Below, piece by piece: positions 41,700 through 50,412 of a stretch of 64,000 nt of DNA; within the stretch, counting starts at the first letter, position 1, and every line of letters starts with the position of its first letter. Position numbers and translations under genes: made by a program. Below the pieces are notes generated by a model. It saw only the letters and a list, made by a program, of their open reading frames with translations. It had not been told where the DNA came from and did not search any database. Where the stretch lies: NCBI RefSeq assembly GCF_900156345.1, contig NZ_FTPP01000004.1:372001-436000 (forward strand), read 5' to 3'. The DNA comes from Pontibacter indicus (GTDB taxonomy: Bacteria; Bacteroidota; Bacteroidia; Cytophagales; Hymenobacteraceae).

Positions 41700-42236
41700 T
41701 TAGTAATAGATATGCTCTCCGCGGTTTTTCTGGAAGTGCTCTTCGAAGTAGCGGGCATCTTCTGATGTACGCGGCTTAAAGCCCAGCACAATGTTACCTT
41801 CTTTCACGCCTTCTTCATATACCTTGGCGCGTTCCTCAGGTACACCAGCACCTACCAGCGCACCGATCAGGCCGCCTGTCAGGCCACCTGCACCGGCTCC
41901 CGCCAGGGCGGCTGCCAGCGGACCGGCCACTACCAGACCCAAGCCAGGTATAGCTACAGAAGTACCAATTGCTGCCACGGCACCTACAATGGCACCCAAT
42001 GTACCGCCAATGGCTGAACCGGCTCCGGCACCTTCCAGTGATTTGTTGCCCAGTTCCGTGTCGCCGTCACGGTCTACGTCGCTACCGAAGTGGCGCTTGC
42101 GGCCCTCGTCCGACAACACGACGTTGATATCGTCTTTGTCATAACCGCGTGCACGTAATTCTTCATAAGCGCGCTCTGCGCTGTCACGGTCCCGGAACAT
42201 GGCCGTCATCATGGTCGCATCGTTTCGTTTGTCCAT
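41700..42236 (-). CDS. Glycine-zipper general-stress-type protein
   Basis: A 178-residue protein. The N-terminal 'MMTAMFRDRDSAERAYEELRARGYDKDDINVVLSD' is the YflT/general stress 17M-like ferredoxin-fold segment. A long Gly/Ala-rich glycine-zipper membrane region follows (~70-125), then 'GVPEERAKVYEEGVKEGNIVLGF'. Similar proteins accumulate under osmotic or oxidative stress; the mechanism is unknown. Confidence 0.83.
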   Translation of the reverse strand: MDKRNDATMMTAMFRDRDSAERAYEELRARGYDKDDINVVLSDEGRKRHFGSDVDRDGDTELGNKSLEGAGAGSAIGGTLGAIVGAVAAIGTSVAIPGLGLVVAGPLAAALAGAGAGGLTGGLIGALVGAGVPEERAKVYEEGVKEGNIVLGFKPRTSEDARYFEEHFQKNRGEHIYY

Positions 42237-42387
42237 AGTTTAATTGTTTAGTTTGTGTTTGTATTACTTCAGAATGTCTGCTTTTTGCAGATTAGTTTAT
42301 TGTAACGGCTCGCTTATGCTATGGTTGCAAATGAGCTTAGAAAGCCCGCGCTTATACTTTTATAAGATGTTCTTACAGGCTTCTAAT

Positions 42388-42420
42388 AAAAATAGCCTTC
42401 CACATGGGAAGGCTATTTTT
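42388..42420 (-). terminator. Terminator of the fasciclin gene
   Basis: A perfect 14-bp stem AAAAATAGCCTTCC/GGAAGGCTATTTTT with loop ACATG; T-rich ends in both directions. Confidence 0.92.
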
Positions 42421-42443
42421 ATAATAGACCAAAATAATGTTGG

Positions 42444-43133
42444 TTATTCTTTGTCAGTTACAGCGTCAGCAGTTACCAAAACACGGTCCACCACGTGGAT
42501 TACACCGTTGTTGGCTTCGATGTCAGAGTCTACAATGTTGGCACCACCAATAGTAAAGGCATTAGGAGCAGTGCCTGCACTGGCTACTTCAATGTAATCG
42601 TCCTGACCAACCTGGATGCGCTGGTTCGCCTGCAGTTGGCTTGTCATTACTTTACCAGAAATGATGTGGGCCTGCAGGATTTGAATCAGTTCGTTTCTGT
42701 TTTCTGGTTTTTTCAGGTACTCCAACTGACCGGCAGGAAGCTGCTTAAAGGCCTCGTTAGAAGGAGCAAAAATGGTAAACTCACCACCCTGCTCAAACGC
42801 TTTGGAGATATTGGCAGCCTGCACTAATTCCATGAAAGTAGAAATCTCGCTTTTGGTTCTGGCGGCATCCAATATAGCCATAGAGCTTGTCTCGGCAGTG
42901 GCATCCATTGTAGATGAAGTGTCCTCAGTAGTAGTGGTAGTTTCAGTGCTTACTTCAGTTTCTGTTGTTGTTCCAGTAGTAGTAGCGTCGTCACCAGCCA
43001 TAGTAGTTGTCTCACTCATGGTGGTGGTTTCGTCCATGGCTGTGGTGTCCATGGCGTCGTTACTACTAGCGCAGCTATATAAGAAGCCTGCAGCAAAAAC
43101 AGCAACAAGGGGTTTTAGCATTCGCATTTTCAT
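42444..43133 (-). CDS. Fasciclin-domain lipoprotein
   Basis: A 229-residue lipoprotein: lipobox 'FLYSC', then about 65 residues almost entirely Thr, Glu, Ser, Asp and Met (surface linker), then one FAS1 domain: 'STFMELVQAANISKAFEQGGEFTIFAPSNEAFKQLP' and 'NNGVIHVVDRVLV'. FAS1 domains mediate adhesion. The acidic Thr-rich linker resembles the mini-lipoprotein at 45166. Single gene in the stress cluster. Confidence 0.92.
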   Translation of the reverse strand: MKMRMLKPLVAVFAAGFLYSCASSNDAMDTTAMDETTTMSETTTMAGDDATTTGTTTETEVSTETTTTTEDTSSTMDATAETSSMAILDAARTKSEISTFMELVQAANISKAFEQGGEFTIFAPSNEAFKQLPAGQLEYLKKPENRNELIQILQAHIISGKVMTSQLQANQRIQVGQDDYIEVASAGTAPNAFTIGGANIVDSDIEANNGVIHVVDRVLVTADAVTDKE

Positions 43134-43232
43134 AGTCTTTATTTTATGGTTCGTGATTAAACAAATTGTACACCTTTTGCCAGGATATACATTGTCTATT
43201 TAACTGCATCTTTTTAAAAAAGTTATAAAAAA

Positions 43233-43268
43233 AGAGGACTATCTGTGTTTGAATACAGATAGTCCTCT
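43233..43268 (-). terminator. Terminator of the sigma/protease operon
   Basis: A perfect 14-bp stem AGAGGACTATCTGT/ACAGATAGTCCTCT with an 8-base loop; on the minus strand it runs into TTTTTTATAA. Confidence 0.92.
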
Positions 43269-43300
43269 GCGGTATTGCAATAAAACAATATTGTCGTGCC

Positions 43301-44398
43301 TTAGTTATAAACTTTTACGACGAAAATATAGTCCTGAAGTTTCTTTAATTGTTGTGTGCGGGAAGCGCCGCTCAGGTTGTTTTGCTGCGGCAGGCTAACT
43401 GAAAGGCCACTTTCCCTTTCCTTCATTTCCTTTACCATTTGCAGTAGGTATGAGGACTTCACAGCAAAAGCGGCGCCTTCCTGACCTGCTTGCTTACCAT
43501 TGATCACACCAATCACGTTGCCTTTGTCATCCAGCAGTGGGCCACCACTGTTACCCGGGTTAAGCGGGATGGAAATCTGATAAGAAGTGGTGTCGCCTTC
43601 GAAACCCGAAGCTGAGCTCAGCGAGCCCTCGCCAAACACGATGTCCTCGCGCGGGAAGCCCAAGGTGTAGACACGCTCACCTAAATCAGAAGCGGTAGTT
43701 TTGAAGGTATAAGGCAGTTTGCTGAAACCAGCAAAGGCTGGGTCTTCCACTTTCAGAATGGTCAGGTCGTAGTCGATGTTGCGGTGTACTTCCGTAACCT
43801 TATACTTCAGACCAGCTTTGTTCTCGATCAGGATTGAGTCGGCGCCCTGAATTACGTGCGAGCTGGTAACGATGTATCCATCCGGACTGATGGCGAAGCC
43901 GGTGCCGCTGAAGCGGGCAGAACGCGGGGCCGGTGTGGCAGCATCCGCGCTGGCGATGCCGTTGATAATGGCACGTTGCTCTTTTTTGATTTTTTCTACC
44001 TCGCGGCGAAGCTCCACGTAGCGGGCCGTCTGCTGCTGTACGGGTTTCTTGATTTGCTGTACGCTCCACAATGTGCCAAACACAGATAGCAGCGAAACAC
44101 TGGCGGCAACCGCCATGGTCTGGGCGTGCTTCTTGAAAAAAACCTTCCAGGCTCTCAGTTCACTGTTGACAGACTGCGAACCGCCTTCCATTTCGGTGTG
44201 GATGCTGTTGAGTTTGTGGCGCAATTGCTGGCGCTGGCCATAGTGCTTCATGGCGTGCAGCACCTGCCGGTGCTCCTGTACCTGATCGGCAAGCCGCGGA
44301 TCGGAGTGCAACAGCGCCTCGAAGGCGGCTTTCTCCTCAGCGGGCATACTCCCAGCCAGGTAGCGCTCTATTTGCTCGTAAATGCGGTGGTCAAACAT
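43301..44398 (-). CDS. Anti-sigma-like / trypsin-like serine protease fusion, single-pass membrane protein
   Basis: A 365-residue protein with an unusual layout. Residues 1-90 are charged and helical like the cytoplasmic part of anti-sigma factors ('IERYLAGSMPAEEKAAFEALLHSDPRLADQVQEHR'). One membrane helix spans ~93-113. A short coiled stretch (~120-148) leads to a HtrA/trypsin-2 domain with an intact triad: His181 ('TSSHVI'), Asp211 ('IDYDLTIL') and Ser284 ('NPGNSGGPLL'). No PDZ domain follows. It lies 50 bases downstream of an ECF sigma gene on the same strand. I infer a sensor-protease that binds the sigma factor; direct control is not shown. Confidence 0.85.
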   Translation of the reverse strand: MFDHRIYEQIERYLAGSMPAEEKAAFEALLHSDPRLADQVQEHRQVLHAMKHYGQRQQLRHKLNSIHTEMEGGSQSVNSELRAWKVFFKKHAQTMAVAASVSLLSVFGTLWSVQQIKKPVQQQTARYVELRREVEKIKKEQRAIINGIASADAATPAPRSARFSGTGFAISPDGYIVTSSHVIQGADSILIENKAGLKYKVTEVHRNIDYDLTILKVEDPAFAGFSKLPYTFKTTASDLGERVYTLGFPREDIVFGEGSLSSASGFEGDTTSYQISIPLNPGNSGGPLLDDKGNVIGVINGKQAGQEGAAFAVKSSYLLQMVKEMKERESGLSVSLPQQNNLSGASRTQQLKKLQDYIFVVKVYN

Positions 44399-44448
44399 GG
44401 TTATATAAAAATACCTTTCACAAGGTGCTAAAAATCAAATCACTCAGG

Positions 44449-45021
44449 CTATACCTCTGGTTTATAGGAGGTGAAGAATAGCTTCTTGAGTCGTTGCAGG
44501 CACTTGTACTTCTGATTTTTGGCCGTGTCGGTGTTCGTGTAGCCAAACTTCTCCACAATGTCCTGCATGCCCTGCGCCCGAATGTAGAAGTCCTCCAGCA
44601 AAGTGCGGCAGGGCTCACCTAGTTGGTCAAGGGCCTCGGCCATCACGCCAAACTGCCTTTCGTTCTCCTCGTGCTGCGGCACATCCTCCTCCAGCGACAG
44701 GTAGTTCTCAGAGTCCTCTATGCGGTTGGCGTAGCGCCCTTTCTCTGCCAGTCGCTTCAGCCACAGCCGGCGGCACACCGAGTAGAGGTAAGTCTTGATC
44801 TGGCAGCTGAGTTCCAGGCTGTTGCCTTTGATCTTCTCGTAAAAGACGATCACGCCTTCCTGGTAAATGTCTTTTGCCTCGTCATCAGTTCCACTGTTGC
44901 TGATGATGAAATGGGAGATCATCGGGAAGTGCAGCTTATAAAGATGTGCGAGCGCGCGGTCATCATCATTCCGGATTCCCTCCATGATCGCCTCATCCGT
45001 CTCATACAAACTCTTCCTCAT
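44449..45021 (-). CDS. ECF-type RNA polymerase sigma factor
   Basis: A 190-residue sigma-70-family protein. Region 2: 'ALAHLYKLHFPMISHFIISNSGTDDEAKDIYQEGVIVFYEKI...IKTYLYSVCRRLWLKRL'. A longish acidic linker contains 'ENYLSLEEDVPQHEENE'. Region 4: 'LGEPCRTLLEDFYIRAQGMQDIVEKFGYTNTDTAKNQKYKCLQRLKKLF'. This is typical of Bacteroidota ECF factors. First gene of a two-gene operon with the anti-sigma-like protease fusion, and divergent from an acidic mini-lipoprotein that may be a target. Confidence 0.92.
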   Translation of the reverse strand: MRKSLYETDEAIMEGIRNDDDRALAHLYKLHFPMISHFIISNSGTDDEAKDIYQEGVIVFYEKIKGNSLELSCQIKTYLYSVCRRLWLKRLAEKGRYANRIEDSENYLSLEEDVPQHEENERQFGVMAEALDQLGEPCRTLLEDFYIRAQGMQDIVEKFGYTNTDTAKNQKYKCLQRLKKLFFTSYKPEV

Positions 45022-45055
45022 GCCGTTCTGATTTTAATACGCCAGGCCGCTTTTT

Positions 45056-45103
45056 GTAACCCAACAAAAAAATATTTTAAAAAAATAAAAAATACCGGGT
45101 TAC
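45056..45103. promoter_or_regulatory. Paired GTAACCC elements between sigma factor and lipoprotein
   Basis: GTAACCC at 45056-45062 points toward the lipoprotein, and its reverse complement GGGTTAC at 45097-45103 points toward the sigma gene. A very A/T-rich stretch separates them. The GTAAC core resembles ECF -35 elements. Symmetric placement suggests overlapping divergent promoters driven by the same sigma factor (inference). Confidence 0.4.
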
Positions 45104-45165
45104 CTATCCGGCTTTCCGGTATGAAGTTCAAATTCGAAACCAAAACACTTAATCACAAACACAAA

Positions 45166-45366
45166 ATGAAAAATTTGTTCAAATTCGCTTTCGTAGCGTT
45201 CGCCCTGGTAGCTTTCACAGCTTGCAACACTGAAGAAACTGCAACTGAAACTGAAGCTGTTGAAACTGAAGTAACTACTGAAGAAGAAGTTGTTACTGAA
45301 GAAGTTGAGGCTGACACTACAGTTGAAACTACTGTTGAGACTGACACTACTGTAACTGTACAGTAA
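45166..45366 (+). CDS. Acidic Thr/Glu/Val-rich mini-lipoprotein
   Basis: A 66-residue precursor: signal peptide with lipobox 'AFTAC' (Cys20), then 46 residues made almost only of Thr, Glu, Val and Asp with 'TEE'/'VET'/'DTT' repeats. No fold is expected; it may be a negatively charged surface or periplasmic tether. I chose ATG 45166 because it gives a correct signal peptide; an in-frame ATG at 45121 exists. It is followed by a strong terminator, so it is an independent transcript divergent from the ECF sigma factor. Confidence 0.75.
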   Translation: MKNLFKFAFVAFALVAFTACNTEETATETEAVETEVTTEEEVVTEEVEADTTVETTVETDTTVTVQ

Positions 45367-45408
45367 TTAAGGACAGAACTACGGATTATACCTTATAGTT
45401 CTAAACAC

Positions 45409-45450
45409 ATAAGAAGGCCCTGCAGCAATGCAGGGCCTTCTTATTTTTTG
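45409..45450 (+). terminator. Terminator of the mini-lipoprotein
   Basis: A perfect 16-bp stem ATAAGAAGGCCCTGCA/TGCAGGGCCTTCTTAT with loop GCAA, followed by T6. Confidence 0.94.
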
Positions 45451-45571
45451 TGTCAGACAGATTCAGAGCAGTTCCAGACAAAGTGAGATAAACCGAGCTA
45501 ATCCACAGTCACAGGGGCCTACTGTCACTTTCCCAGATAGCTCTTGCTCATCGCGTGTGGCAAATTATAGC

Positions 45572-46762
45572 CTAGCGCTTCTTCTCTTTTTTACGGCGCG
45601 TCATCTCTTTGCTGATCAGGCTGAACTCGCGGCTGCTCTGCCCGGCGATCGCTGTATTCTCGTTGGCGCGGCGCAGCAGGTAAGGCATCACAGCCTCCAC
45701 AGGCCCGTAAGGCACATACTTGGCCACATTGTAACCAGCATTGGCCAGGTTGTAAGACAAGTTGTCGCTCATGCCGAAAAGCTGGGCAAAGAATACGCGC
45801 TCGTCGCCAGGCGCTATACCTTTCTCCTCCATCAGTTCCATCAACAGGTAGCAGCTGGCCTCGTTGTGCGTGCCGGCGCAAAGCGAAATGCGGTCGATGT
45901 GCTCGATACAGAAGCGGAGTCCGTCGTTGTACAGTTTATCTGAAGCAGCCTTGGTCGGGTTGATCGGGCTTGGGTATCCTTGCTCTTCGGCGCGTCTGCG
46001 TTCTTTTTCCATGTAGGCACCACGCACGGGTTTCGCCCCGAGTATGTAATTTTTGGCCACGGCGTTCTCATAATCGCGAACCAGCGCGTCGAGGCGATCG
46101 TGGCGGTAGAGCTGGTAAGTATTGTACACAATGGCTTTCTCTTTGTTGTAGAGGGCCATCATGTCGTAGGCCATGTTGTCGATCGTGTCCTGGAACCAAC
46201 TTTCCTCGGCATCCACAAACACACGCACATCGGCTTCGTAGCAACGCTGGCAAATATCCTTCACCCGCTGCAATCCGCGCGCGTAGGCGGCTTGCTCATC
46301 GGCGGTCATTTTCTCGCCTGCCTGCACTTTTTCCAGCAGCGCTGTGCTAACCAGGCCGGTTACTTTAAACACCGAGAATGGAATATCCTTGTTGCCTCGG
46401 GCTTTCTCCACGGTGCGCAGAATCTCGTCGCGGGTAGCGTCAAAGCTTTTATCGGAGCCCTCTCCCTCTACCGAGTAGTCGAGGATGGTGCCGATGTTGT
46501 ATTTGGCCAGCTCACGGATAGCGCGCTCCGACTCCTGAATCGTTTCGCCGCCGCAGAAATGGTTGAAAATAGTCGGTTTGATGATGAATTTAACCGGCAG
46601 GTGCAGTTTGATGGCTGCGTTCAGCAGGCCACCGCCCACCTTCACAAAGGTGTTGCTGTTCATGGACTTGAACAACAGGTACATTTTATAAAGCTCAGCG
46701 TCGGATTTGGATGAAAACGCGACAGCTGTATCGTCAAAAGAAACGTTGGTAACCGGGTTCAT
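45572..46762 (-). CDS. Proline dehydrogenase
   Basis: A 396-residue FAD-dependent ProDH domain protein, converting proline to pyrroline-5-carboxylate. Family signatures: 'FCGGETIQES', 'GTILDYSVEGEGSD', 'FKVTGLVS', 'VFVDAEESWFQ', 'VYNTYQLYRHDRLDAL', 'GAKPVRGAYMEKER', 'GTHNEASCYLLM' and 'YVPYGPVEAVMPYLLRRANEN'. I start at ATG 46762 (MNPVTNV); the longer frame adds 58 residues without homology. A -7-like element (CAAAGATA on plus, 46784-46791) lies just upstream. Confidence 0.93.
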   Translation of the reverse strand: MNPVTNVSFDDTAVAFSSKSDAELYKMYLLFKSMNSNTFVKVGGGLLNAAIKLHLPVKFIIKPTIFNHFCGGETIQESERAIRELAKYNIGTILDYSVEGEGSDKSFDATRDEILRTVEKARGNKDIPFSVFKVTGLVSTALLEKVQAGEKMTADEQAAYARGLQRVKDICQRCYEADVRVFVDAEESWFQDTIDNMAYDMMALYNKEKAIVYNTYQLYRHDRLDALVRDYENAVAKNYILGAKPVRGAYMEKERRRAEEQGYPSPINPTKAASDKLYNDGLRFCIEHIDRISLCAGTHNEASCYLLMELMEEKGIAPGDERVFFAQLFGMSDNLSYNLANAGYNVAKYVPYGPVEAVMPYLLRRANENTAIAGQSSREFSLISKEMTRRKKEKKR

Positions 46763-46909
46763 GTAATAGCATGTTAATCGGCGCAAAGATAGTGTAAGTG
46801 TTAACGTTATGCACCATGCATACCCGGTTCCGAAGGTATATTTTTGCACTGTTTCTCGGTGAAGGCGCTCCCTTAAACCAGATCTGCTGCATAACTGTTG
46901 TAATTGTAG

Positions 46910-46917
46910 TACCTTTG
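46910..46917 (+). promoter_or_regulatory. Possible -7 element of the shikimate operon
   Basis: TACCTTTG matches TAnnTTTG and ends 18 bases before the DAHP synthase ATG, predicting a leader of ~12 bases. No good TTTG lies at the right distance. Confidence 0.45.
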
Positions 46918-46935
46918 TATGGACAATTGACATCA

Positions 46936-48066
46936 ATGAATTTCAAAAATAAAGACACGTATTTCGCTGATCTGCTGGCTGAGCGGGGCAGGCCGCTGGT
47001 AATTGCCGGGCCCTGCAGCGCCGAGAGCGAACAGCAGGTGATGCAGACGGCGGAGGCATTGAAAAAGCTGAATGTGCACCTGTTTCGGGCAGGTATCTGG
47101 AAGCCTCGTTCCCGCCCCAATACCTTTGAAGGTGTAGGACTGGAGGGACTGGCCTGGCTGGCCCGTGTGAAGGGGGAGTTGGGTATGCGCGTGACGACGG
47201 AAGTAGCGACCGGACGCCATGTGGAGGAAGCTCTGAAACAAGGTATAGATGTGCTGTGGATCGGCGCCCGTACCACTGTGAACCCCTTTGCCGTGCAGGA
47301 AATAGCCGACGCACTGCGTGGCGTGCAGGTGCCGGTGATGGTGAAAAACCCTGTGAACCCGGACCTGGCCCTTTGGATCGGCGCGATCGAGCGCATCTAC
47401 CAGGCAGGTATAAGCGATCTGGCCGCCATTCACCGCGGCTTCTCTTCGTACCAACCCTCCAAGTACCGCAACGCACCGGTATGGCAGATTCCAATCGAGC
47501 TGAAGGCCCGTTTTCAGAACCTGCCCGTGATCGTGGACCCGAGCCACATCGGCGGCACCCGCGACCTGATCTACCCCTTGTCGCAGCGTGCCCTGGACAT
47601 GGGCTGTGATGGCGTGATGATCGAGACGCACCCGAACCCGGCGGAGGCTCTGAGCGATGCGGAACAGCAGGTGACGCCAGCCGCACTGGCTGACATACTG
47701 AACAAGCTGCAGGTGCGCAAAACAAATTACGATGACGCTGAACTGGTGAACCGCGCCGAAGAACTGCGTTTGAAGATTGACGCCGCCGACCATGACCTGA
47801 TCGGTGCCTTGGCGCAGCGCATGGCCTTGGTGGAGCAGATAGGAGAGTATAAGAAGCAGAACAATGTGCAGGTGCTGCAGCTCGAGCGCTGGAAAGAAAT
47901 TTTCCGAACTCGTGCCGACTGGGCTGCCGAAGCAGGTATAAATCCAGCCTTTGTGGAAGAGCTCTACAAACTGATCCACGTGGAGTCGATCCGAAAGCAA
48001 ACCAGCATCATGCAGGCCGGAAATCCGGAAGCGAAACCTGACACCAGCCCCGAAAAATCCTCGTAA
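46936..48066 (+). CDS. Bifunctional DAHP synthase / chorismate mutase type II
   Basis: A 376-residue fusion. The N-terminal ~270 residues are a DAHP synthase of the KDO8P-like class ('VIAGPCSAES', 'FRAGIWKPRSRPNTFEG', 'LWIGARTTVNPFAVQEIA', 'VDPSHIGGTRDLI'). The C-terminal ~90 residues are a chorismate mutase type II helix bundle ('LRLKIDAADHDLIGALAQRMALVEQIGEYKKQNN'). I start at ATG 46936; upstream in-frame residues are not family-like. First gene of the shikimate operon, 12 bases ahead of aroB. Confidence 0.93.
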   Translation: MNFKNKDTYFADLLAERGRPLVIAGPCSAESEQQVMQTAEALKKLNVHLFRAGIWKPRSRPNTFEGVGLEGLAWLARVKGELGMRVTTEVATGRHVEEALKQGIDVLWIGARTTVNPFAVQEIADALRGVQVPVMVKNPVNPDLALWIGAIERIYQAGISDLAAIHRGFSSYQPSKYRNAPVWQIPIELKARFQNLPVIVDPSHIGGTRDLIYPLSQRALDMGCDGVMIETHPNPAEALSDAEQQVTPAALADILNKLQVRKTNYDDAELVNRAEELRLKIDAADHDLIGALAQRMALVEQIGEYKKQNNVQVLQLERWKEIFRTRADWAAEAGINPAFVEELYKLIHVESIRKQTSIMQAGNPEAKPDTSPEKSS

Positions 48067-48078
48067 GCGTATACCTGA

Positions 48079-49173
48079 ATGCCGGTTGAGGGCAGTTGCT
48101 TGGATCCGGCTATACCTGTCCTAAACAAAATTCGCGTGACAGAAAACATACACATTGGGCGAAACGTACTGCCGCAGCTGAAAGCGGTGTTGCAGAACCT
48201 GGCCTTTTCGAAAGTAGCCGTGCTGGTGGACGAAAACACCCTGCACCACTGCTATCCGCAGGTAAAGCCCTACCTGCCAGCGCACGATATCATCCAGATT
48301 CAGAGCGGCGAGGCACACAAGACCCTGCAAACCTGCGAGTACATCTGGCAGCGCATGACCGAGCTCAACCTCGACCGATGGTCGGTGCTCGTGAACCTGG
48401 GTGGCGGCGTGATCGGCGACATGGGCGGCTTTTGTGCGGCCACGTTCAAGCGCGGGCTTTACTTTGTACAGGTGCCTACCACGCTGCTGGCGCAGGTGGA
48501 TGCTAGCGTGGGCGGCAAAACAGGTATAGACTTCCACGGTCTCAAGAACCACATCGGGGTATACAAAGAACCCAAAGCTGTTATCATTGACCCAGGTTTT
48601 CTTAGTACACTTCCACAGCGGCAACTGAAATCCGGCTATGCCGAGATCATCAAGCACTGGCTCATAGCTGACGCGGCCGCCTTTGAAGAGCAGCGCCACA
48701 TCGGGCTGTTCACCGAAGACTGGGACGCGCTGATCCGGCACTCGGTAGGTATAAAGTCCGCCGTGGTGGAGGCCGATCCTTTGGAGGGCGGCTACCGCAA
48801 AGTGCTCAACTTCGGCCATACCGTGGGCCATGCCGTAGAAAGCTACCTGATGGAACAGCCCGGCCGCGAACTCTTGCATGGCGAGGCCATTGCCGTAGGG
48901 ATGCTGTGCGAGGCCTACCTTTCCGTAAAGAAAGAGTTGCTTACCAGGCGTGAACTGGACCAGATCGAGACCTTTCTGGTGTCGATTTACGAGAAGGTGA
49001 AGCTCACCGAAGAAGATATTCAAAGCATGGCCAAACTGGCTTTGCAGGACAAGAAAAACACACACACTACCATTAATTGTACCCTGTTGCAAGGTATAGG
49101 CAAGGCCGTTTGGGATCAGCCTGTTACCCTTGCCGAAATACAGGAAGCCTTGCGCTATTACCAGCTACTATGA
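48079..49173 (+). CDS. aroB: 3-dehydroquinate synthase
   Basis: A 364-residue NAD-dependent enzyme of the shikimate pathway. 'NLGGGVIGDMGGFCAATFKRGL' and 'VPTTLLAQVDASVGGKTGID' are diagnostic, with zinc ligands in 'LNFGHTVGHAVE' and 'LLHGEAIAVGM'. The first ~18 residues are less certain and the true start may be further in. It overlaps aroA by 4 bases (ATGA). The gene carries three GGT-ATA Gly-Ile pairs. Confidence 0.95.
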   Translation: MPVEGSCLDPAIPVLNKIRVTENIHIGRNVLPQLKAVLQNLAFSKVAVLVDENTLHHCYPQVKPYLPAHDIIQIQSGEAHKTLQTCEYIWQRMTELNLDRWSVLVNLGGGVIGDMGGFCAATFKRGLYFVQVPTTLLAQVDASVGGKTGIDFHGLKNHIGVYKEPKAVIIDPGFLSTLPQRQLKSGYAEIIKHWLIADAAAFEEQRHIGLFTEDWDALIRHSVGIKSAVVEADPLEGGYRKVLNFGHTVGHAVESYLMEQPGRELLHGEAIAVGMLCEAYLSVKKELLTRRELDQIETFLVSIYEKVKLTEEDIQSMAKLALQDKKNTHTTINCTLLQGIGKAVWDQPVTLAEIQEALRYYQLL

Positions 49174-50402
49174 TTAAAACTCTTACTCTTTCGCACCCGA
49201 CAGGTATACTGAAGGGTCGTGTGCAATTACCAGCCTCTAAAAGCGAAGCCAACCGCGCCCTGATCATTGCGGCGCTGGCCGGCGGGGAATCTGAATTGCA
49301 GAACCTCTCCGAAGCCAACGACACCCAACTCCTGCAAAAGCTCCTGCAAAGCGACTCAGAGACCATCGACGCTGAGGATGCCGGTACCGTCATGCGCTTC
49401 CTCACTGCCTATTATGCTATAACGGGCCAGCAAAAAACGCTGACCGGAACGGAACGCATGTGCCAGCGCCCTATAAAGGTGCTGGTGGAGGCACTGCAGG
49501 AACTGGGCGCAGGTATAGCTTATCTGGGGGAGGAAGGTTATCCACCACTCCGGATCAGTGGCTTTAAAGGCAGCGGCAAAAAGCACCTGAAAGTGCGCAG
49601 CGACATCAGCAGCCAATATATTTCGGCTTTGCTGATGGTGGCACCTATGCTGCCGGAAGGCCTGGAACTGGAACTGGAAGGCAAGATCAGTTCACGGCCG
49701 TACATCGAGATGACCCTGGCGCTGATGAAGCACTTTGGGGTAGAGGCCAGCTTTGCGGACAACACGATCACAGTGCCGCATCAGGTATACCAGCCTGCCA
49801 TTTTTGCTGTTGAGTCGGATTGGTCGGCGGCCAGCTACTGGTATAGCATGGTGGCCTTGGCCAAAGAGGCGGATATTACGCTGCTCGGGCTGCGCGAGGA
49901 TTCGCATCAGGGCGACAAAGCCATCGTAGACATTATGCGTCGCCTGGGGGTTCATACCGAGTTTAAAGCGGAAGGCGTGCGCCTCACCAAAAAGCGAGCA
50001 GAGAAAAGAGTGGCCTTTGATTTCAGCAACTGCCCGGATCTGGCACAGACCGTGGTGGCCTTGTGCGCCACTTCAGGCATAGCCGTTGAGATGACCGGAT
50101 TGGAAAGCCTGCGCATCAAGGAAACTGACCGCATCCAGGCCCTGCAGATCGAAGTATTGGGAATGGGAGTCTCGCTGGAAGAAAGAACCCCCGGCATTTT
50201 TCAGATGAACCCTGGCTTGCTCCGACGCCCCGAGCTGTGCTTCAGAACCTACCAGGATCACCGCATGGCCATGGCCTTCGCCCCAGTAGCCCTGCTGCAG
50301 CCGATCCGGATACAAGACCCCGATGTGGTGCGCAAGTCCTACCCAAGGTTTTGGGAGAATCTAGCGCAAATGGGGTTTGAGGTGTTGGTGAATACAAAAT
50401 GA
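49170..50402 (+). CDS. aroA: 3-phosphoshikimate 1-carboxyvinyltransferase (EPSP synthase)
   Basis: A 410-residue enzyme. 'LPASKSEANRALIIAAL' (shikimate-3-phosphate binding Lys/Ser), 'DAGTVMRFLTAYY', 'LTGTERMCQRPIKVLVEAL', 'SDISSQYISALLM' and 'DHRMAMAFAPVAL' all match. I start at ATG 49170, overlapping the aroB stop; the longer frame is aroB read in another frame. Third gene of the operon. Confidence 0.94.
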   Translation: MIKTLTLSHPTGILKGRVQLPASKSEANRALIIAALAGGESELQNLSEANDTQLLQKLLQSDSETIDAEDAGTVMRFLTAYYAITGQQKTLTGTERMCQRPIKVLVEALQELGAGIAYLGEEGYPPLRISGFKGSGKKHLKVRSDISSQYISALLMVAPMLPEGLELELEGKISSRPYIEMTLALMKHFGVEASFADNTITVPHQVYQPAIFAVESDWSAASYWYSMVALAKEADITLLGLREDSHQGDKAIVDIMRRLGVHTEFKAEGVRLTKKRAEKRVAFDFSNCPDLAQTVVALCATSGIAVEMTGLESLRIKETDRIQALQIEVLGMGVSLEERTPGIFQMNPGLLRRPELCFRTYQDHRMAMAFAPVALLQPIRIQDPDVVRKSYPRFWENLAQMGFEVLVNTK

Positions 50403-50412
50403 CGAATGAATA

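Noticed and set aside
45121-45165. Longer start for the acidic mini-lipoprotein (ATG 45121)
   Set aside because: It would place 15 polar residues before the signal peptide; the ATG at 45166 gives a normal lipoprotein signal.
46933-48000. 355-codon minus-strand open frame
   Set aside because: Antisense to the DAHP synthase/chorismate mutase gene, with no recognisable features.
48121-49092. 323-codon minus-strand open frame
   Set aside because: Antisense shadow of aroB.
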